Shown: positions 51,571 to 59,428 of the stretch, piece by piece | Layout of the letters: every line of letters starts with the position of its first letter | Position numbering within the stretch: the first letter of the stretch is position 1 | Source of the DNA: a virus | Direction: 5' to 3' (one strand) | Length of the DNA: 64,000 nt | Virus record (IMG/VR): IMGVR_UViG_3300027747_002969 | Coordinates: 1-64,000 of that record | Program-made: the position numbers and the translations under genes | Notes under the pieces: model-generated | What the model saw: only the letters and a program-made list of their open reading frames with translations | Databases searched by the model: none | Told to the model about the DNA's origin: nothing

Positions 51571-52365
51571 CTAGTCCTTGACCACACCGACTAGTATCTT
51601 ACTGCCCGGCGGATTTATGGCTTTGTTTCGAAAGTCCAATACATTATGCAAGTTGCGTATCAATACCAATTTTTTGAGTGGTTCCATCATAAGTTGTTCA
51701 GTAGTTTGATCGTCTATGTCAGCTGTCGAAGATCGCAATGTGGTCAACTGCGGGTTGTCCACCCAGGTTTTAGCCAGTAAGGGCATTAGTTCTTCTGGAG
51801 TTTTGGCTGTGGCTAGAATATAGTTAGCTATGTCAAGACGTGCTAGGCTGCTGAGTCTAAACATGGCCATCAGGTTATTGTCACTGTTGGATGAATACCC
51901 AGCACTGGGTATCCAAATACCGTGGTTGGTACGTGCCACATAGTCTGTGGTGATTTTTCTAATGACCTGTTGATCGGAATAGTTTTTCATGCCTTCGATC
52001 AACCATAGGCTATTTTGATCAAAAACCATTACACAGCCTGTGACTTTGAGGTCGCGCAGCACAGATACTGCAGCTGCAACGTTGGGCTGTGACAGAGCTG
52101 CTTTCAATCTTTGGCCATTTTTGCTTTGATGCTCTGAGACAGTTGGATGACCCGTGGTCATTGGAGTAAGGCTGCTGCTGATGATGCTGACTCCGTGAGA
52201 ATTCATTCCTTCAGTCCAGCCAGTTTGTTCATCCATCAAGGTCACACATTCAATACCATTTGTCTGCAGACGAACTAGTTGAGTTTTGGTATCTACAGGT
52301 CGATCACGGTTTTTCACACCAACCCAACCAATTTTAGGAAATTTTTTTGCTATAATGGTGCACAT
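51571..52365 (-). CDS. Ntn-hydrolase (linear-amide C-N hydrolase type)
   Basis: 264 aa from ATG 52365, so the protein begins MCTII and Cys2 becomes the N-terminal nucleophile after Met removal. KNRDRP near residue 23, TEGMNSHGVSI near 68 and a later RTNHG match the layout of choloylglycine-hydrolase/acyltransferase or NRDE-type Ntn proteins. Such enzymes hydrolyse amide bonds in acyl-homoserine lactones, bile conjugates or penicillin-like compounds; substrate here unknown. AATAAATA ends 4 nt before the ATG. An upstream start would destroy the N-terminal Cys. Confidence 0.7.
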   Translation of the reverse strand: MCTIIAKKFPKIGWVGVKNRDRPVDTKTQLVRLQTNGIECVTLMDEQTGWTEGMNSHGVSIISSSLTPMTTGHPTVSEHQSKNGQRLKAALSQPNVAAAVSVLRDLKVTGCVMVFDQNSLWLIEGMKNYSDQQVIRKITTDYVARTNHGIWIPSAGYSSNSDNNLMAMFRLSSLARLDIANYILATAKTPEELMPLLAKTWVDNPQLTTLRSSTADIDDQTTEQLMMEPLKKLVLIRNLHNVLDFRNKAINPPGSKILVGVVKD

Positions 52366-52369
52366 GCGA

Positions 52370-52377
52370 TATTTATT
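52370..52377 (-). promoter_or_regulatory. T4-type late promoter abutting start codon
   Basis: On the minus strand AATAAATA ends 4 nt before the Ntn-hydrolase ATG. Confidence 0.6.
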
Positions 52378-52461
52378 ATTTTTTTCACGGTTTGTGACCA
52401 TCAAAAACTTTTGACATTGTCAATGTCCTGTGTTACAAACAACCAACAACAGGGCAGTGTC

Positions 52462-53649
52462 ATGCATTATTCATCTCATATCCAGCAATATCTAGATGCT
52501 ATTAAAGGCTGTGATGCATTCTTTGTAGCCGAAAGAGAACACTTTAAGATCATCAACTACATTAGTATGGGCAACGATGTATTCCCAAACCCTGCTTCTG
52601 CACCAGATGCTGAGACTGCTGCCCACTGGCATCTTCGTCGTCAGTGTCGTGGTTTGATTTTTGACCACCATGGCAATGTGATCTCTCTTCCGATACATAA
52701 ATTTTTCAATGCCATGGAAAGAGATGAAACGCAGATTCATTGCATTGATCTAAATGAACCACATGTTATTCTTGATAAGTGTGATGGATCGATGGTTCGT
52801 CCGATTCCCATTGGCGACGACTATCGCCTTGGTACCAAGATGGGCATGACAGAAGTTGCTATGCAGGCTGAGGTCTGGGTGGCTCAGCGGCCCAACTATG
52901 ACGAATTTATACGCCTGCATCTTGAGCGTGGACAAACGCCTATATTTGAATGGTGCAGCCGCAAGCAGCGCATAGTCATTGATTATCCTGTGGATCGCTT
53001 GGTGCTGATTGCCATTCGTGATTTGGCCACTGGCCAATATAAGAGTTATCAGCAGATGCTGACCTATGGTGCTGCCTACGACGTAGAAGTGGTACGTGCT
53101 TACGATGGCACGGCTGAAAACATGCGGGCATTGGTTGAAGAGACTCGTGTGCTGCAAAACCAGGAGGGTTGGATCATACGCTTTGATGATGGTAGAATGA
53201 TCAAGATCAAAGCGGAGGACTATTGTATAAGGCATTCTGCCAAAGACAGCATCATGATGGAAAAGAATACGATTGGTTTGATGTTGACTGAAAAACTAGA
53301 TGACATAAAACCTGTGCTGGACAATGACACTCGCAGTCAACTGGAAAAGTATGAAACAGCGTTCTGGAAGGGCATTTCAGACTCTGAAAAGATCTGGAGC
53401 ACTGTGAACAATAGCTGTCGTGGGATTTACGGCACTGATCGCAAGGCGTTTGCACTATCAGACATGGCTAAAGTCATGGACGGTAATCTAAAATCGGCAA
53501 TTTTCCGGGCCTGGGATGTTGAGAATTTTGATTGGCGTCAAGCGGTGCTGGATGTGGTTGCCAAACACATCGGTAGCCAAAACAGAGTCGATGCCGTTCG
53601 TGCTCTGTGGGGTGGTGCTCATTTCTCACTCAATCAACCAGATGAGTAG
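52462..53649 (+). CDS. rnlA: RNA ligase 1 (T4 Rnl1-like)
   Basis: 395 aa from ATG 52462. Motif I KCDGSM puts the adenylated lysine at K106 (T4 Rnl1 uses K99), with FEWCSR (motif III), EGWIIRF (motif IV) and IKIKAEDY (motif V). Rnl1 repairs RNA breaks, in T4 the tRNA cleaved by host anticodon nuclease. No polynucleotide kinase is in the window apart from the HAD protein at 20565. Confidence 0.9.
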   Translation: MHYSSHIQQYLDAIKGCDAFFVAEREHFKIINYISMGNDVFPNPASAPDAETAAHWHLRRQCRGLIFDHHGNVISLPIHKFFNAMERDETQIHCIDLNEPHVILDKCDGSMVRPIPIGDDYRLGTKMGMTEVAMQAEVWVAQRPNYDEFIRLHLERGQTPIFEWCSRKQRIVIDYPVDRLVLIAIRDLATGQYKSYQQMLTYGAAYDVEVVRAYDGTAENMRALVEETRVLQNQEGWIIRFDDGRMIKIKAEDYCIRHSAKDSIMMEKNTIGLMLTEKLDDIKPVLDNDTRSQLEKYETAFWKGISDSEKIWSTVNNSCRGIYGTDRKAFALSDMAKVMDGNLKSAIFRAWDVENFDWRQAVLDVVAKHIGSQNRVDAVRALWGGAHFSLNQPDE

Positions 53650-53723
53650 TGTGATCAATCTTCCATATCCACGGTTGACAGTCAATTCGCAGATGTTATT
53701 TTGTAGTTTCACAGGATTATCAA

Positions 53724-54110
53724 ATGAAAATCAAAACTCAGTATGATGTTGGACATGTATTTTACCTTCCTAGGGTGGTTACACGGTATGAAAAAGACAT
53801 CATTCAGCACCCAGATGCCGATGGCAACACAGTTAACTATTATCGAGATGTGGCAACACTAGAACCAACTATAAGACATAAAATTGTAACGCGCATTGAG
53901 ATCACTGTTACAGCTGACAGGGTTGACATCAACTACTGGGCCAAAAATGCCAATGAAGATTCCAGTCTTATAGATCAGAACTACCAAGAGGATGAATTGG
54001 ACATTACCGATTCCAAAATTGCCTGGGAATTCGCTAGACGTTGGTGTCGCGAGGAGAAGTGTGTGTATTTTGGGAGACAAGAATACGATGACCCTGCACA
54101 TGTCTCATAA
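53724..54110 (+). CDS. hypothetical protein
   Basis: 128 aa, behind AGGA. Strand-rich centre (IVTRIEITVTADRVDINYWAK). No family recognised. Confidence 0.55.
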   Translation: MKIKTQYDVGHVFYLPRVVTRYEKDIIQHPDADGNTVNYYRDVATLEPTIRHKIVTRIEITVTADRVDINYWAKNANEDSSLIDQNYQEDELDITDSKIAWEFARRWCREEKCVYFGRQEYDDPAHVS

Positions 54111-54111
54111 G

Positions 54112-54387
54112 ATGTTCAGCATGCTTTTTTGGATAAGAACCTGGATCAAGAGTTTTGTTGTACCATGTAGGTTGACCTGGCACGACACCGATCCAGAAAT
54201 AGCTCGGCAGTTGTCTCGCAGAGTCAAAATGAAACTCATAGCAGATCAACTAACAGAGCCTGAATCACTGCTGTTTCATACATTACTCCTCACAGATGAT
54301 TGGTGTGGTCCCTCCGTTTTTGTCTGGGGACAACTGGGATCTGACGCTTTTCATTGTGAATATTGTGAGATCACTGCATGGACTTAG
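54112..54387 (+). CDS. hypothetical protein
   Basis: 91 aa from ATG 54112; ATG 54088 or 54100 in frame would overlap the previous gene. Contains CxxC-like CEYC near the end. Function unknown. Confidence 0.45.
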   Translation: MFSMLFWIRTWIKSFVVPCRLTWHDTDPEIARQLSRRVKMKLIADQLTEPESLLFHTLLLTDDWCGPSVFVWGQLGSDAFHCEYCEITAWT

Positions 54388-54456
54388 TAGTCGTTGAGAA
54401 TTATCACTGCAAGTGAACCCTGTTTTCCTTTAGGTTAACAGACTTCCGCTTGAAAG

Positions 54457-54464
54457 ATTAAATA
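54457..54464 (+). promoter_or_regulatory. T4-type late promoter abutting start codon
   Basis: ATTAAATA ends 5 nt before the ATG at 54470; no ribosome-binding site between. Confidence 0.55.
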
Positions 54465-54469
54465 ACATT

Positions 54470-55045
54470 ATGACAAAGAGAATCTTTGAATCTAGCCCCG
54501 ATACCCTGATAGGAAGTTTTACACCAGATTTAGTGCTGAGCAAATTGTGGTTGATACGAGAAGTCAGTCGAATTAATCGCAGTTTTGCAACCATTTATAT
54601 ACTGGGATCATGGTACGGTAATCTCAGCATACTGCTTCTGCAACAGCATGATATCACATTCGATCGGATCGCCAATGTTGATACTAATGTTTATAAACTG
54701 GACACCGGATATCGTCTAGCCCAGCGTTTAGATATTGACCACAAGATCATTCCTGTAGCCAAAGATGCCAATACTCTTACCTACAGCATGATGAAAAGCC
54801 CTGGGTTAGTCATCAACACCAGTGCAGGCAATATGCAAAACTCCGGATGGTTTGCCAATATTCCTCCTGGAACACTGGTGGCCATACAGGGTCGCGATCC
54901 AGATCCCGGTGCTGTTTATCAATTCAACAGCACGGATGAATTGGAAGATGCTTTTTTTATGGACAGGATATTATATCGAGGACAGTTATCACTGACAGAC
55001 CCTGAAACTGCCTACACAAGACACATGCTGATTGGCATCAGATAG
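54470..55045 (+). CDS. SAM-methyltransferase-like Rossmann protein
   Basis: 191 aa. IYILGSWYGNLSILLL resembles methyltransferase motif I, and IANVDTNVYKL resembles the acidic end of strand 2; VINTSAGNMQ corresponds to motif IV position. A small Rossmann-fold protein of this kind occurs in T4-like marine phages. Substrate unknown. Late-promoter box directly before the ATG. Confidence 0.5.
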   Translation: MTKRIFESSPDTLIGSFTPDLVLSKLWLIREVSRINRSFATIYILGSWYGNLSILLLQQHDITFDRIANVDTNVYKLDTGYRLAQRLDIDHKIIPVAKDANTLTYSMMKSPGLVINTSAGNMQNSGWFANIPPGTLVAIQGRDPDPGAVYQFNSTDELEDAFFMDRILYRGQLSLTDPETAYTRHMLIGIR

Positions 55046-55072
55046 ATGAGACCTTTTTTTTTTTAGATTGGT

Positions 55073-55080
55073 GATAAATA
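55073..55080 (+). promoter_or_regulatory. T4-type late promoter
   Basis: GATAAATA lies 36 nt before ATG 55117. An 11-T run just upstream (55054-55064) may end the previous transcript. Confidence 0.6.
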
Positions 55081-55116
55081 ACGTTAGGAACACAACGGCT
55101 GTCAGGGGTGATTAAC

Positions 55117-55299
55117 ATGTCCAAGCTGCTCAAGAAGCTATGTTTTTCGTTTGCTGTATTTGTTGCCTTTTATGTCTCTGGACATTTTGCCATGTATCTA
55201 GAAAGTTTTAATGAAAATGTCTTGGCAAGTTCGGCCTTGTTTGGAGCAAGTTTTGCCAGTTTGGTAGGTGGCGGATTTAAATTATGGCATGATTTATGA
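55117..55299 (+). CDS. small membrane protein
   Basis: 60 aa from ATG 55117, behind AGGGGTG. Two hydrophobic segments: residues 9-27 and 38-54. It could be a small holin or antiholin-like protein; no family is recognised. Confidence 0.55.
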   Translation: MSKLLKKLCFSFAVFVAFYVSGHFAMYLESFNENVLASSALFGASFASLVGGGFKLWHDL

Positions 55300-55354
55300 A
55301 TCCTGCGCCTGGTAAAAATTGATGCTGTGGTTTTAATTTTGGAGATTTCGTGTT

Positions 55355-55921
55355 TTGGGATCGACACTTGTGTTGAATGCGGATTACACTCCATTGAGCA
55401 TTATTCCTATATCATCAATTTCTTGGAAAGATGCTATTAAAATATCATTTTTAGGACATGCAACTGCAATAGAATACTATACAGACTGGAAAATACGCAG
55501 TCCCAGTACTACCATTGATGTTCCTGCAGTTATGGTATCAAACACCTATATTAAGAAAAAACATGGGGTAAGGTTTTCAAGATATAATCTGTTGCTGCGT
55601 GACGGATTTACCTGCCAGTATTGTAGCAAGAAACTCAACACATTTGACCTTACAGTTGATCATGTGATTCCTCGTGCCAGGGGTGGCACCACCCGTTGGG
55701 AAAATATTGTGTGCTGCTGCTATGTGTGCAACAGTATCAAGGGGCACAAAACACACATGCGTCCAAATAACAAACCAATAAAACCGGACTATTATCAACT
55801 GTTGGATTATGCTCGACGTACTCCAATTAAGATTCCTAGTGAAACATGGATAAAATATCTCAACTGGGATGAATCTGTGATCACAGTGGTCAAAACCGAG
55901 CAATCTAAAATTGACATCTAG
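55355..55921 (+). CDS. HNH endonuclease
   Basis: 188 aa from a TTG start (GGAG 10 nt upstream; no in-frame ATG before conserved sequence). LVLNADYTPLSI at the N-terminus is typical of phage HNH proteins. The HNH module has CQYCSKKL, DLTVDHVIPRARGG, WENIVCCCYVCNSIKG: the zinc CxxC pairs and the catalytic DH. Such nucleases cut DNA as homing or packaging enzymes. No intron or intein adjoins it. Confidence 0.85.
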   Translation: MGSTLVLNADYTPLSIIPISSISWKDAIKISFLGHATAIEYYTDWKIRSPSTTIDVPAVMVSNTYIKKKHGVRFSRYNLLLRDGFTCQYCSKKLNTFDLTVDHVIPRARGGTTRWENIVCCCYVCNSIKGHKTHMRPNNKPIKPDYYQLLDYARRTPIKIPSETWIKYLNWDESVITVVKTEQSKIDI

Positions 55922-55967
55922 ATCTGCGATCTACAACAATAGTGTAGAATAATAGGAGAATTTTTCT

Positions 55968-56429
55968 ATGAGCAGCACAGTAACATCTGAATCGCCATCT
56001 TCACCACCAAATGTGTCCCTGCAGGATCTGCAGAATCTATTGATTGTGATTGATTTGGCAACTAGCCGGGGTGCATTTCGCGGTAACGAAATTAGCCAGA
56101 TTGGTGCATTGTTTGATAAGTTGTCGCTTTTCCTAGAAAGCGTTGCACCTAAACCAGCTGAAAACAACACGCAGCCTGGGGCTCAACCAGCGCAGCAGAT
56201 GCCACCACAGGTACAGCAGATGCCACCACAGGTACAGCAGATGCCACCACAGGTACAGCAGATGCCACCACAGGTACAGCAGATGCCACCACAGGTACAG
56301 CAGATGCCACCACAGGTACAGCAGATGCCACCACAGGTACAGCAGATGCCACCACAGGTACAGCAGATGCCACACCCAAACCCAGTTATGCCTATGACTC
56401 CACCATTTGCTCCAAAGATAGGTATTTGA
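55968..56429 (+). CDS. repeat protein with QQMPPQV heptads
   Basis: 153 aa. The N-terminal 65 residues form a helical domain; the C-terminal half consists of eight QQMPPQV heptads encoded by a near-perfect 21-bp tandem repeat. Composition resembles the proline/methionine-rich N-terminus of the holin-like protein at 1202. The repeat tail is probably extended and flexible. Function unknown. Confidence 0.6.
   Translation: MSSTVTSESPSSPPNVSLQDLQNLLIVIDLATSRGAFRGNEISQIGALFDKLSLFLESVAPKPAENNTQPGAQPAQQMPPQVQQMPPQVQQMPPQVQQMPPQVQQMPPQVQQMPPQVQQMPPQVQQMPPQVQQMPHPNPVMPMTPPFAPKIGI
56193..56366 (+). repeat. 21-bp tandem repeat, eight copies
   Basis: The unit CAGCAGATGCCACCACAGGT-A is repeated eight times without visible change, then degenerates. 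The lack of divergence suggests recent expansion or ongoing slippage, so copy number is likely variable. Confidence 0.9.
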
Positions 56430-56430
56430 A

Positions 56431-57153
56431 ATGAGCGACATGACAGGAATGGTCAAGCATGTTGGTATGCTAAACAACACTGGCAAAAATGTTGTAGTAG
56501 TATACATGCAACTGCCTGGCGATCCAAACCATGCATTGGTCGTTGATACAGATGCTCTGCCTGACAACTACAATGACAGCCTGCGTCGTGTAGTTGAAAG
56601 CACAGAGGGTCAACAAAGCCAAAACCTTGCAGATGTGTTAGCACGCCGTATGAGCCCAGACGGCAGTAATACTACACTGTTGAACAAGTTCCATTCGGCT
56701 GGGCGTCTGCAGAAAGTGCCAACTAGTTTGGTCACTATGACACCCCGCAAGGGTCTACGGTGGCCTTTGTCAGAGGTCATCAATGCTATGGATAAAATGA
56801 ATGAAAACACTCCGGTTGGTTTTGATGATTTAGATCCGGAAACTCGCGCAAGTTTGGCTGCAGATCTCAAGAAGTTTAACGTACATGCCAACAACATGGA
56901 CGGTGAATCTCGTGCTGATCGCAAGGATGAGGCTGTGGGTCTCATCCGGCAGGCAGAGTTGTTGGAATCTGATGCACAAAAGATGCGCGAGCGTGCTTAT
57001 CGTATGGATCCGGCACTGATGAAAAAACAAAGCAAGTCTAAATCTACAGCAACAGAAGATTTGTTGGTGGGGTTAGACAAGGAAAAGGCAGCAGAATCTA
57101 ACCAACCTGCAGTCAAAAAGCCAAGATCTCCTAGGAAACCCAAGGCATCTTGA
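56431..57153 (+). CDS. hypothetical phage protein with basic tail
   Basis: 240 aa. The N-terminal part contains GKNVVVVYMQLPGDP; the middle is helical and the C-terminal 40 residues are rich in K, P and S (KKPRSPRKPKAS), suggesting nucleic-acid contact. It resembles conserved structural-region proteins of T4-like phages, but no function can be named. Confidence 0.6.
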   Translation: MSDMTGMVKHVGMLNNTGKNVVVVYMQLPGDPNHALVVDTDALPDNYNDSLRRVVESTEGQQSQNLADVLARRMSPDGSNTTLLNKFHSAGRLQKVPTSLVTMTPRKGLRWPLSEVINAMDKMNENTPVGFDDLDPETRASLAADLKKFNVHANNMDGESRADRKDEAVGLIRQAELLESDAQKMRERAYRMDPALMKKQSKSKSTATEDLLVGLDKEKAAESNQPAVKKPRSPRKPKAS

Positions 57154-57158
57154 TATCT

Positions 57159-57425
57159 ATGACACCTACTAGACAGATCATATTGGATGAAATTGCGGCC
57201 GAACGTAGACGTCAATATGATCTGCCTGGTAGTGAATTTGATCAAAAACACACAATCAATGACTGGATTGCAATATCTAGCCAATATCTCACTAGATGTG
57301 TTGCACGAAAGCATATGAAATTAGATTATCAAGAGCAGAGACAATCGCTTATAAAGGCCGCAGCAGTAATACTTGCTTCTATCGAACACCTAGATAGAAA
57401 AACGTTCACCTCTGAACAATCATAG
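57159..57425 (+). CDS. hypothetical protein
   Basis: 88 aa from ATG 57159. ILDEIAAERRRQYDLPGSEFDQ and the NDWIAISSQYLTRC segment recall a widespread phage family possibly related to MazG-like helices. Function unknown. Confidence 0.5.
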   Translation: MTPTRQIILDEIAAERRRQYDLPGSEFDQKHTINDWIAISSQYLTRCVARKHMKLDYQEQRQSLIKAAAVILASIEHLDRKTFTSEQS

Positions 57426-57459
57426 ATTGTCAACTATCAAAAGTTAGCTGTGAATCAGG

Positions 57460-57488
57460 TTGACTAGCCTCGCTGTTGCAGACATAAT
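57460..57488 (+). promoter_or_regulatory. sigma70-type promoter abutting thyX
   Basis: TTGACT (57460-57465) and CATAAT (57483-57488), 17 nt apart; the thyX ATG lies 5 nt after the -10 box. Confidence 0.5.
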
Positions 57489-57493
57489 ATGGT

Positions 57494-58147
57494 ATGAAAA
57501 ACTGTCGTCTCATAGCCATTACCAAACCTACGATTACAGAATGCACCACAGCTGAAGAGCTGGTAGCATATTGTGCAAGGGTATCAAATCCCACCAACCA
57601 GCAGAATCACAGCACCAGTGCCAAACTGATACGTTATCTTATAAGCCACGCACACTGGTCGCCATTAGAAATGGTTCAATTGGTCATTGAGATCAACACC
57701 ACTCGTGACATTGCTCGCCAGATTCTGCGTCATAAGAGTTTTAGTTTCCAGGAGTTCAGCCAACGCTATGCTGATCCTACAGGTAATTTAGGGTTTAGCA
57801 ACCGCGAAGCTAGACTGCAGGATACCAAGAACCGTCAGAACAGCATTGAGATCACAGATCAGGAGCTGGAAATTGCCTGGGCAGATCAACAGGCGCAGCT
57901 GATCCAGCAGGCCATGGATGTCTACAAATGGGCAATTGATCACAACATTGCCAAGGAACAGGCCAGAGCAGTGTTGCCCGAGGGTCTAACCAATAGCAGA
58001 CTATATATGGCCGGTACTCTGCGCAGTTGGGTACACTACTGCGACCTACGCCGCGGCAACGGCACACAGAAAGAACACCGTGAGATTGCAGAGTCCTGTT
58101 GGCAGATCATTTTGAGCCAATTTCCCATGCTGGCAGAAGACTTGTGA
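57494..58147 (+). CDS. thyX: flavin-dependent thymidylate synthase
   Basis: 217 aa with the ThyX motif RHKSFSFQEFSQRY (RHRxxSxxxxSxR form). Additional signatures: HWSPLEM and the C-terminal NSRLYMAGTLRSWVHYCDLR. ThyX methylates dUMP to dTMP using FAD, NADPH and methylene-tetrahydrofolate, supplying thymidine for phage DNA. T4 itself has the ThyA type. Confidence 0.92.
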   Translation: MKNCRLIAITKPTITECTTAEELVAYCARVSNPTNQQNHSTSAKLIRYLISHAHWSPLEMVQLVIEINTTRDIARQILRHKSFSFQEFSQRYADPTGNLGFSNREARLQDTKNRQNSIEITDQELEIAWADQQAQLIQQAMDVYKWAIDHNIAKEQARAVLPEGLTNSRLYMAGTLRSWVHYCDLRRGNGTQKEHREIAESCWQIILSQFPMLAEDL

Positions 58148-58177
58148 CGAAGCCGATCAACCAAAAGGAAACCACTC

Positions 58178-58531
58178 ATGACCAGCGATGCCAACAAGCA
58201 GTTTACAGATACTTTGGTTGAGTTTGGCGAAGCCTATCGCTCTCGAGCCAAAGAATATGCAACCGAGTGTGACCTCTATTGGAATAGTCTCACCACTGAC
58301 AAACAACTGATGGCCTTTTACAGTGTGGTACAACGCATCTGCAAAGGTGAACTGAAAGACCAAGGCAGTTATCGTCATGTGTTGTATCGAGTGTTTGGGT
58401 TTGACATGGACAGTTATGGCATTGGCATGGAATGCGGATATATGGAGCTGCACAACAGCATAGTGAGAAACCGTCCCCCGCTAGACAGATTTGATCATCA
58501 AGAGAGGATCGACAATGAAGATAGGACTTAG
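58178..58531 (+). CDS. hypothetical protein
   Basis: 117 aa, behind AAAAGGAAA. Helical, charged, no recognised motif. Overlaps the next gene by 17 nt. Confidence 0.55.
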   Translation: MTSDANKQFTDTLVEFGEAYRSRAKEYATECDLYWNSLTTDKQLMAFYSVVQRICKGELKDQGSYRHVLYRVFGFDMDSYGIGMECGYMELHNSIVRNRPPLDRFDHQERIDNEDRT

Positions 58532-58925
58532 CTTCAGCCGATGCCTAAGTGATATTGTAGATGGCAAGGTAGATATAGATGATGTGCTGGTCATTATTGC
58601 GGGCACAGACTTTGACCCCAGACAAGATGACCAGTGGTGGGATATTTGGAATGGTTATTTTCATGGGGGTGCAGGGCATTCACCTTGGTCAAAACACTCG
58701 CCAGATGACAGAGAAAAATTTCGCAGCGTCGCTGTTGATCTTTGGAATCGGGGCAAATTGCATCAGCCTCGCAAGTTTGGTGCAGTCCACCGTCATCGCA
58801 GAGAGCACTGGTTAGAAACCATACTGCTCGACACTGATCTAGAACAAAATCCCATGGCCAAAGAAGCCTGGGACCATTTCAAAATAGTCGCTGTGCTCAG
58901 CGATGTGAAAATTAACCAACGGTAG
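58515..58925 (+). CDS. hypothetical protein
   Basis: 136 aa from ATG 58515, behind AGAGG. The sequence WWDIWNGYFHGGAGHSPWSKHSPDDR is striking but unassigned. Its stop codon TAG is part of repeat copy 4. Confidence 0.55.
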   Translation: MKIGLSFSRCLSDIVDGKVDIDDVLVIIAGTDFDPRQDDQWWDIWNGYFHGGAGHSPWSKHSPDDREKFRSVAVDLWNRGKLHQPRKFGAVHRHRREHWLETILLDTDLEQNPMAKEAWDHFKIVAVLSDVKINQR

Positions 58926-58930
58926 TTCAC
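58920..58930 (+). repeat. dispersed intergenic repeat, copy 4
   Basis: CGGTAGTTCAC overlaps the stop codon of the 58515 gene at the convergent boundary with the minus-strand block. Confidence 0.45.
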
Positions 58931-58934
58931 TCAA

Positions 58935-59285
58935 TTATTTGAATTTAGGTTGTTTTTTTGGAAGATTCTCCTCGTTTTCAACCATTTTTGCCGCTTCAAT
59001 TTCAATGTCTTCTATGAACTTGTTGGCCCATCTAGTTACATCACGTTTGATGCGGGTAAAATCAATGTTTAAACTGCAGGCATAGATGTCGCTGTCTTCA
59101 AATTTTATGTATTTCTGCTGTTCAATCATAGCTACAAAATCCTCCGCGCTAATACGGAATTTGGCACCATTTTTGGTAACAATTACAGCATCTTTTATGT
59201 ACTTGGTAGGGGGCGGATCACTTTCTAATATTAGATTATCAAATATCGTATTCCACCAATCCATACTTGATTTTGACCTACTCAT
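58935..59285 (-). CDS. hypothetical protein
   Basis: 116 aa from ATG 59285. MDWWNTIFDNL near the start and a K-rich C-terminal tail (KKQPKFK). Possibly a conserved phage protein; function unknown. Confidence 0.5.
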   Translation of the reverse strand: MSRSKSSMDWWNTIFDNLILESDPPPTKYIKDAVIVTKNGAKFRISAEDFVAMIEQQKYIKFEDSDIYACSLNIDFTRIKRDVTRWANKFIEDIEIEAAKMVENEENLPKKQPKFK

Positions 59286-59428
59286 GTTGACCAACCTTTC
59301 AGTTCTCTTGCATATATTTACCTGTTCCCAACCAGTTGAGTTTTTTTTTGGTCATAGTATTAGACTCACCTCATAAAAATTCATACATATTTTCATAAAA
59401 AAACCATTGATTCACAAGAGTTTAAAGT

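Noticed and set aside
56133-56567. Repeat array considered as a CRISPR or as antisense genes
   Set aside because: Units are contiguous 21-bp copies without spacers and in frame with a plus-strand gene; antisense frames are low-complexity shadows.
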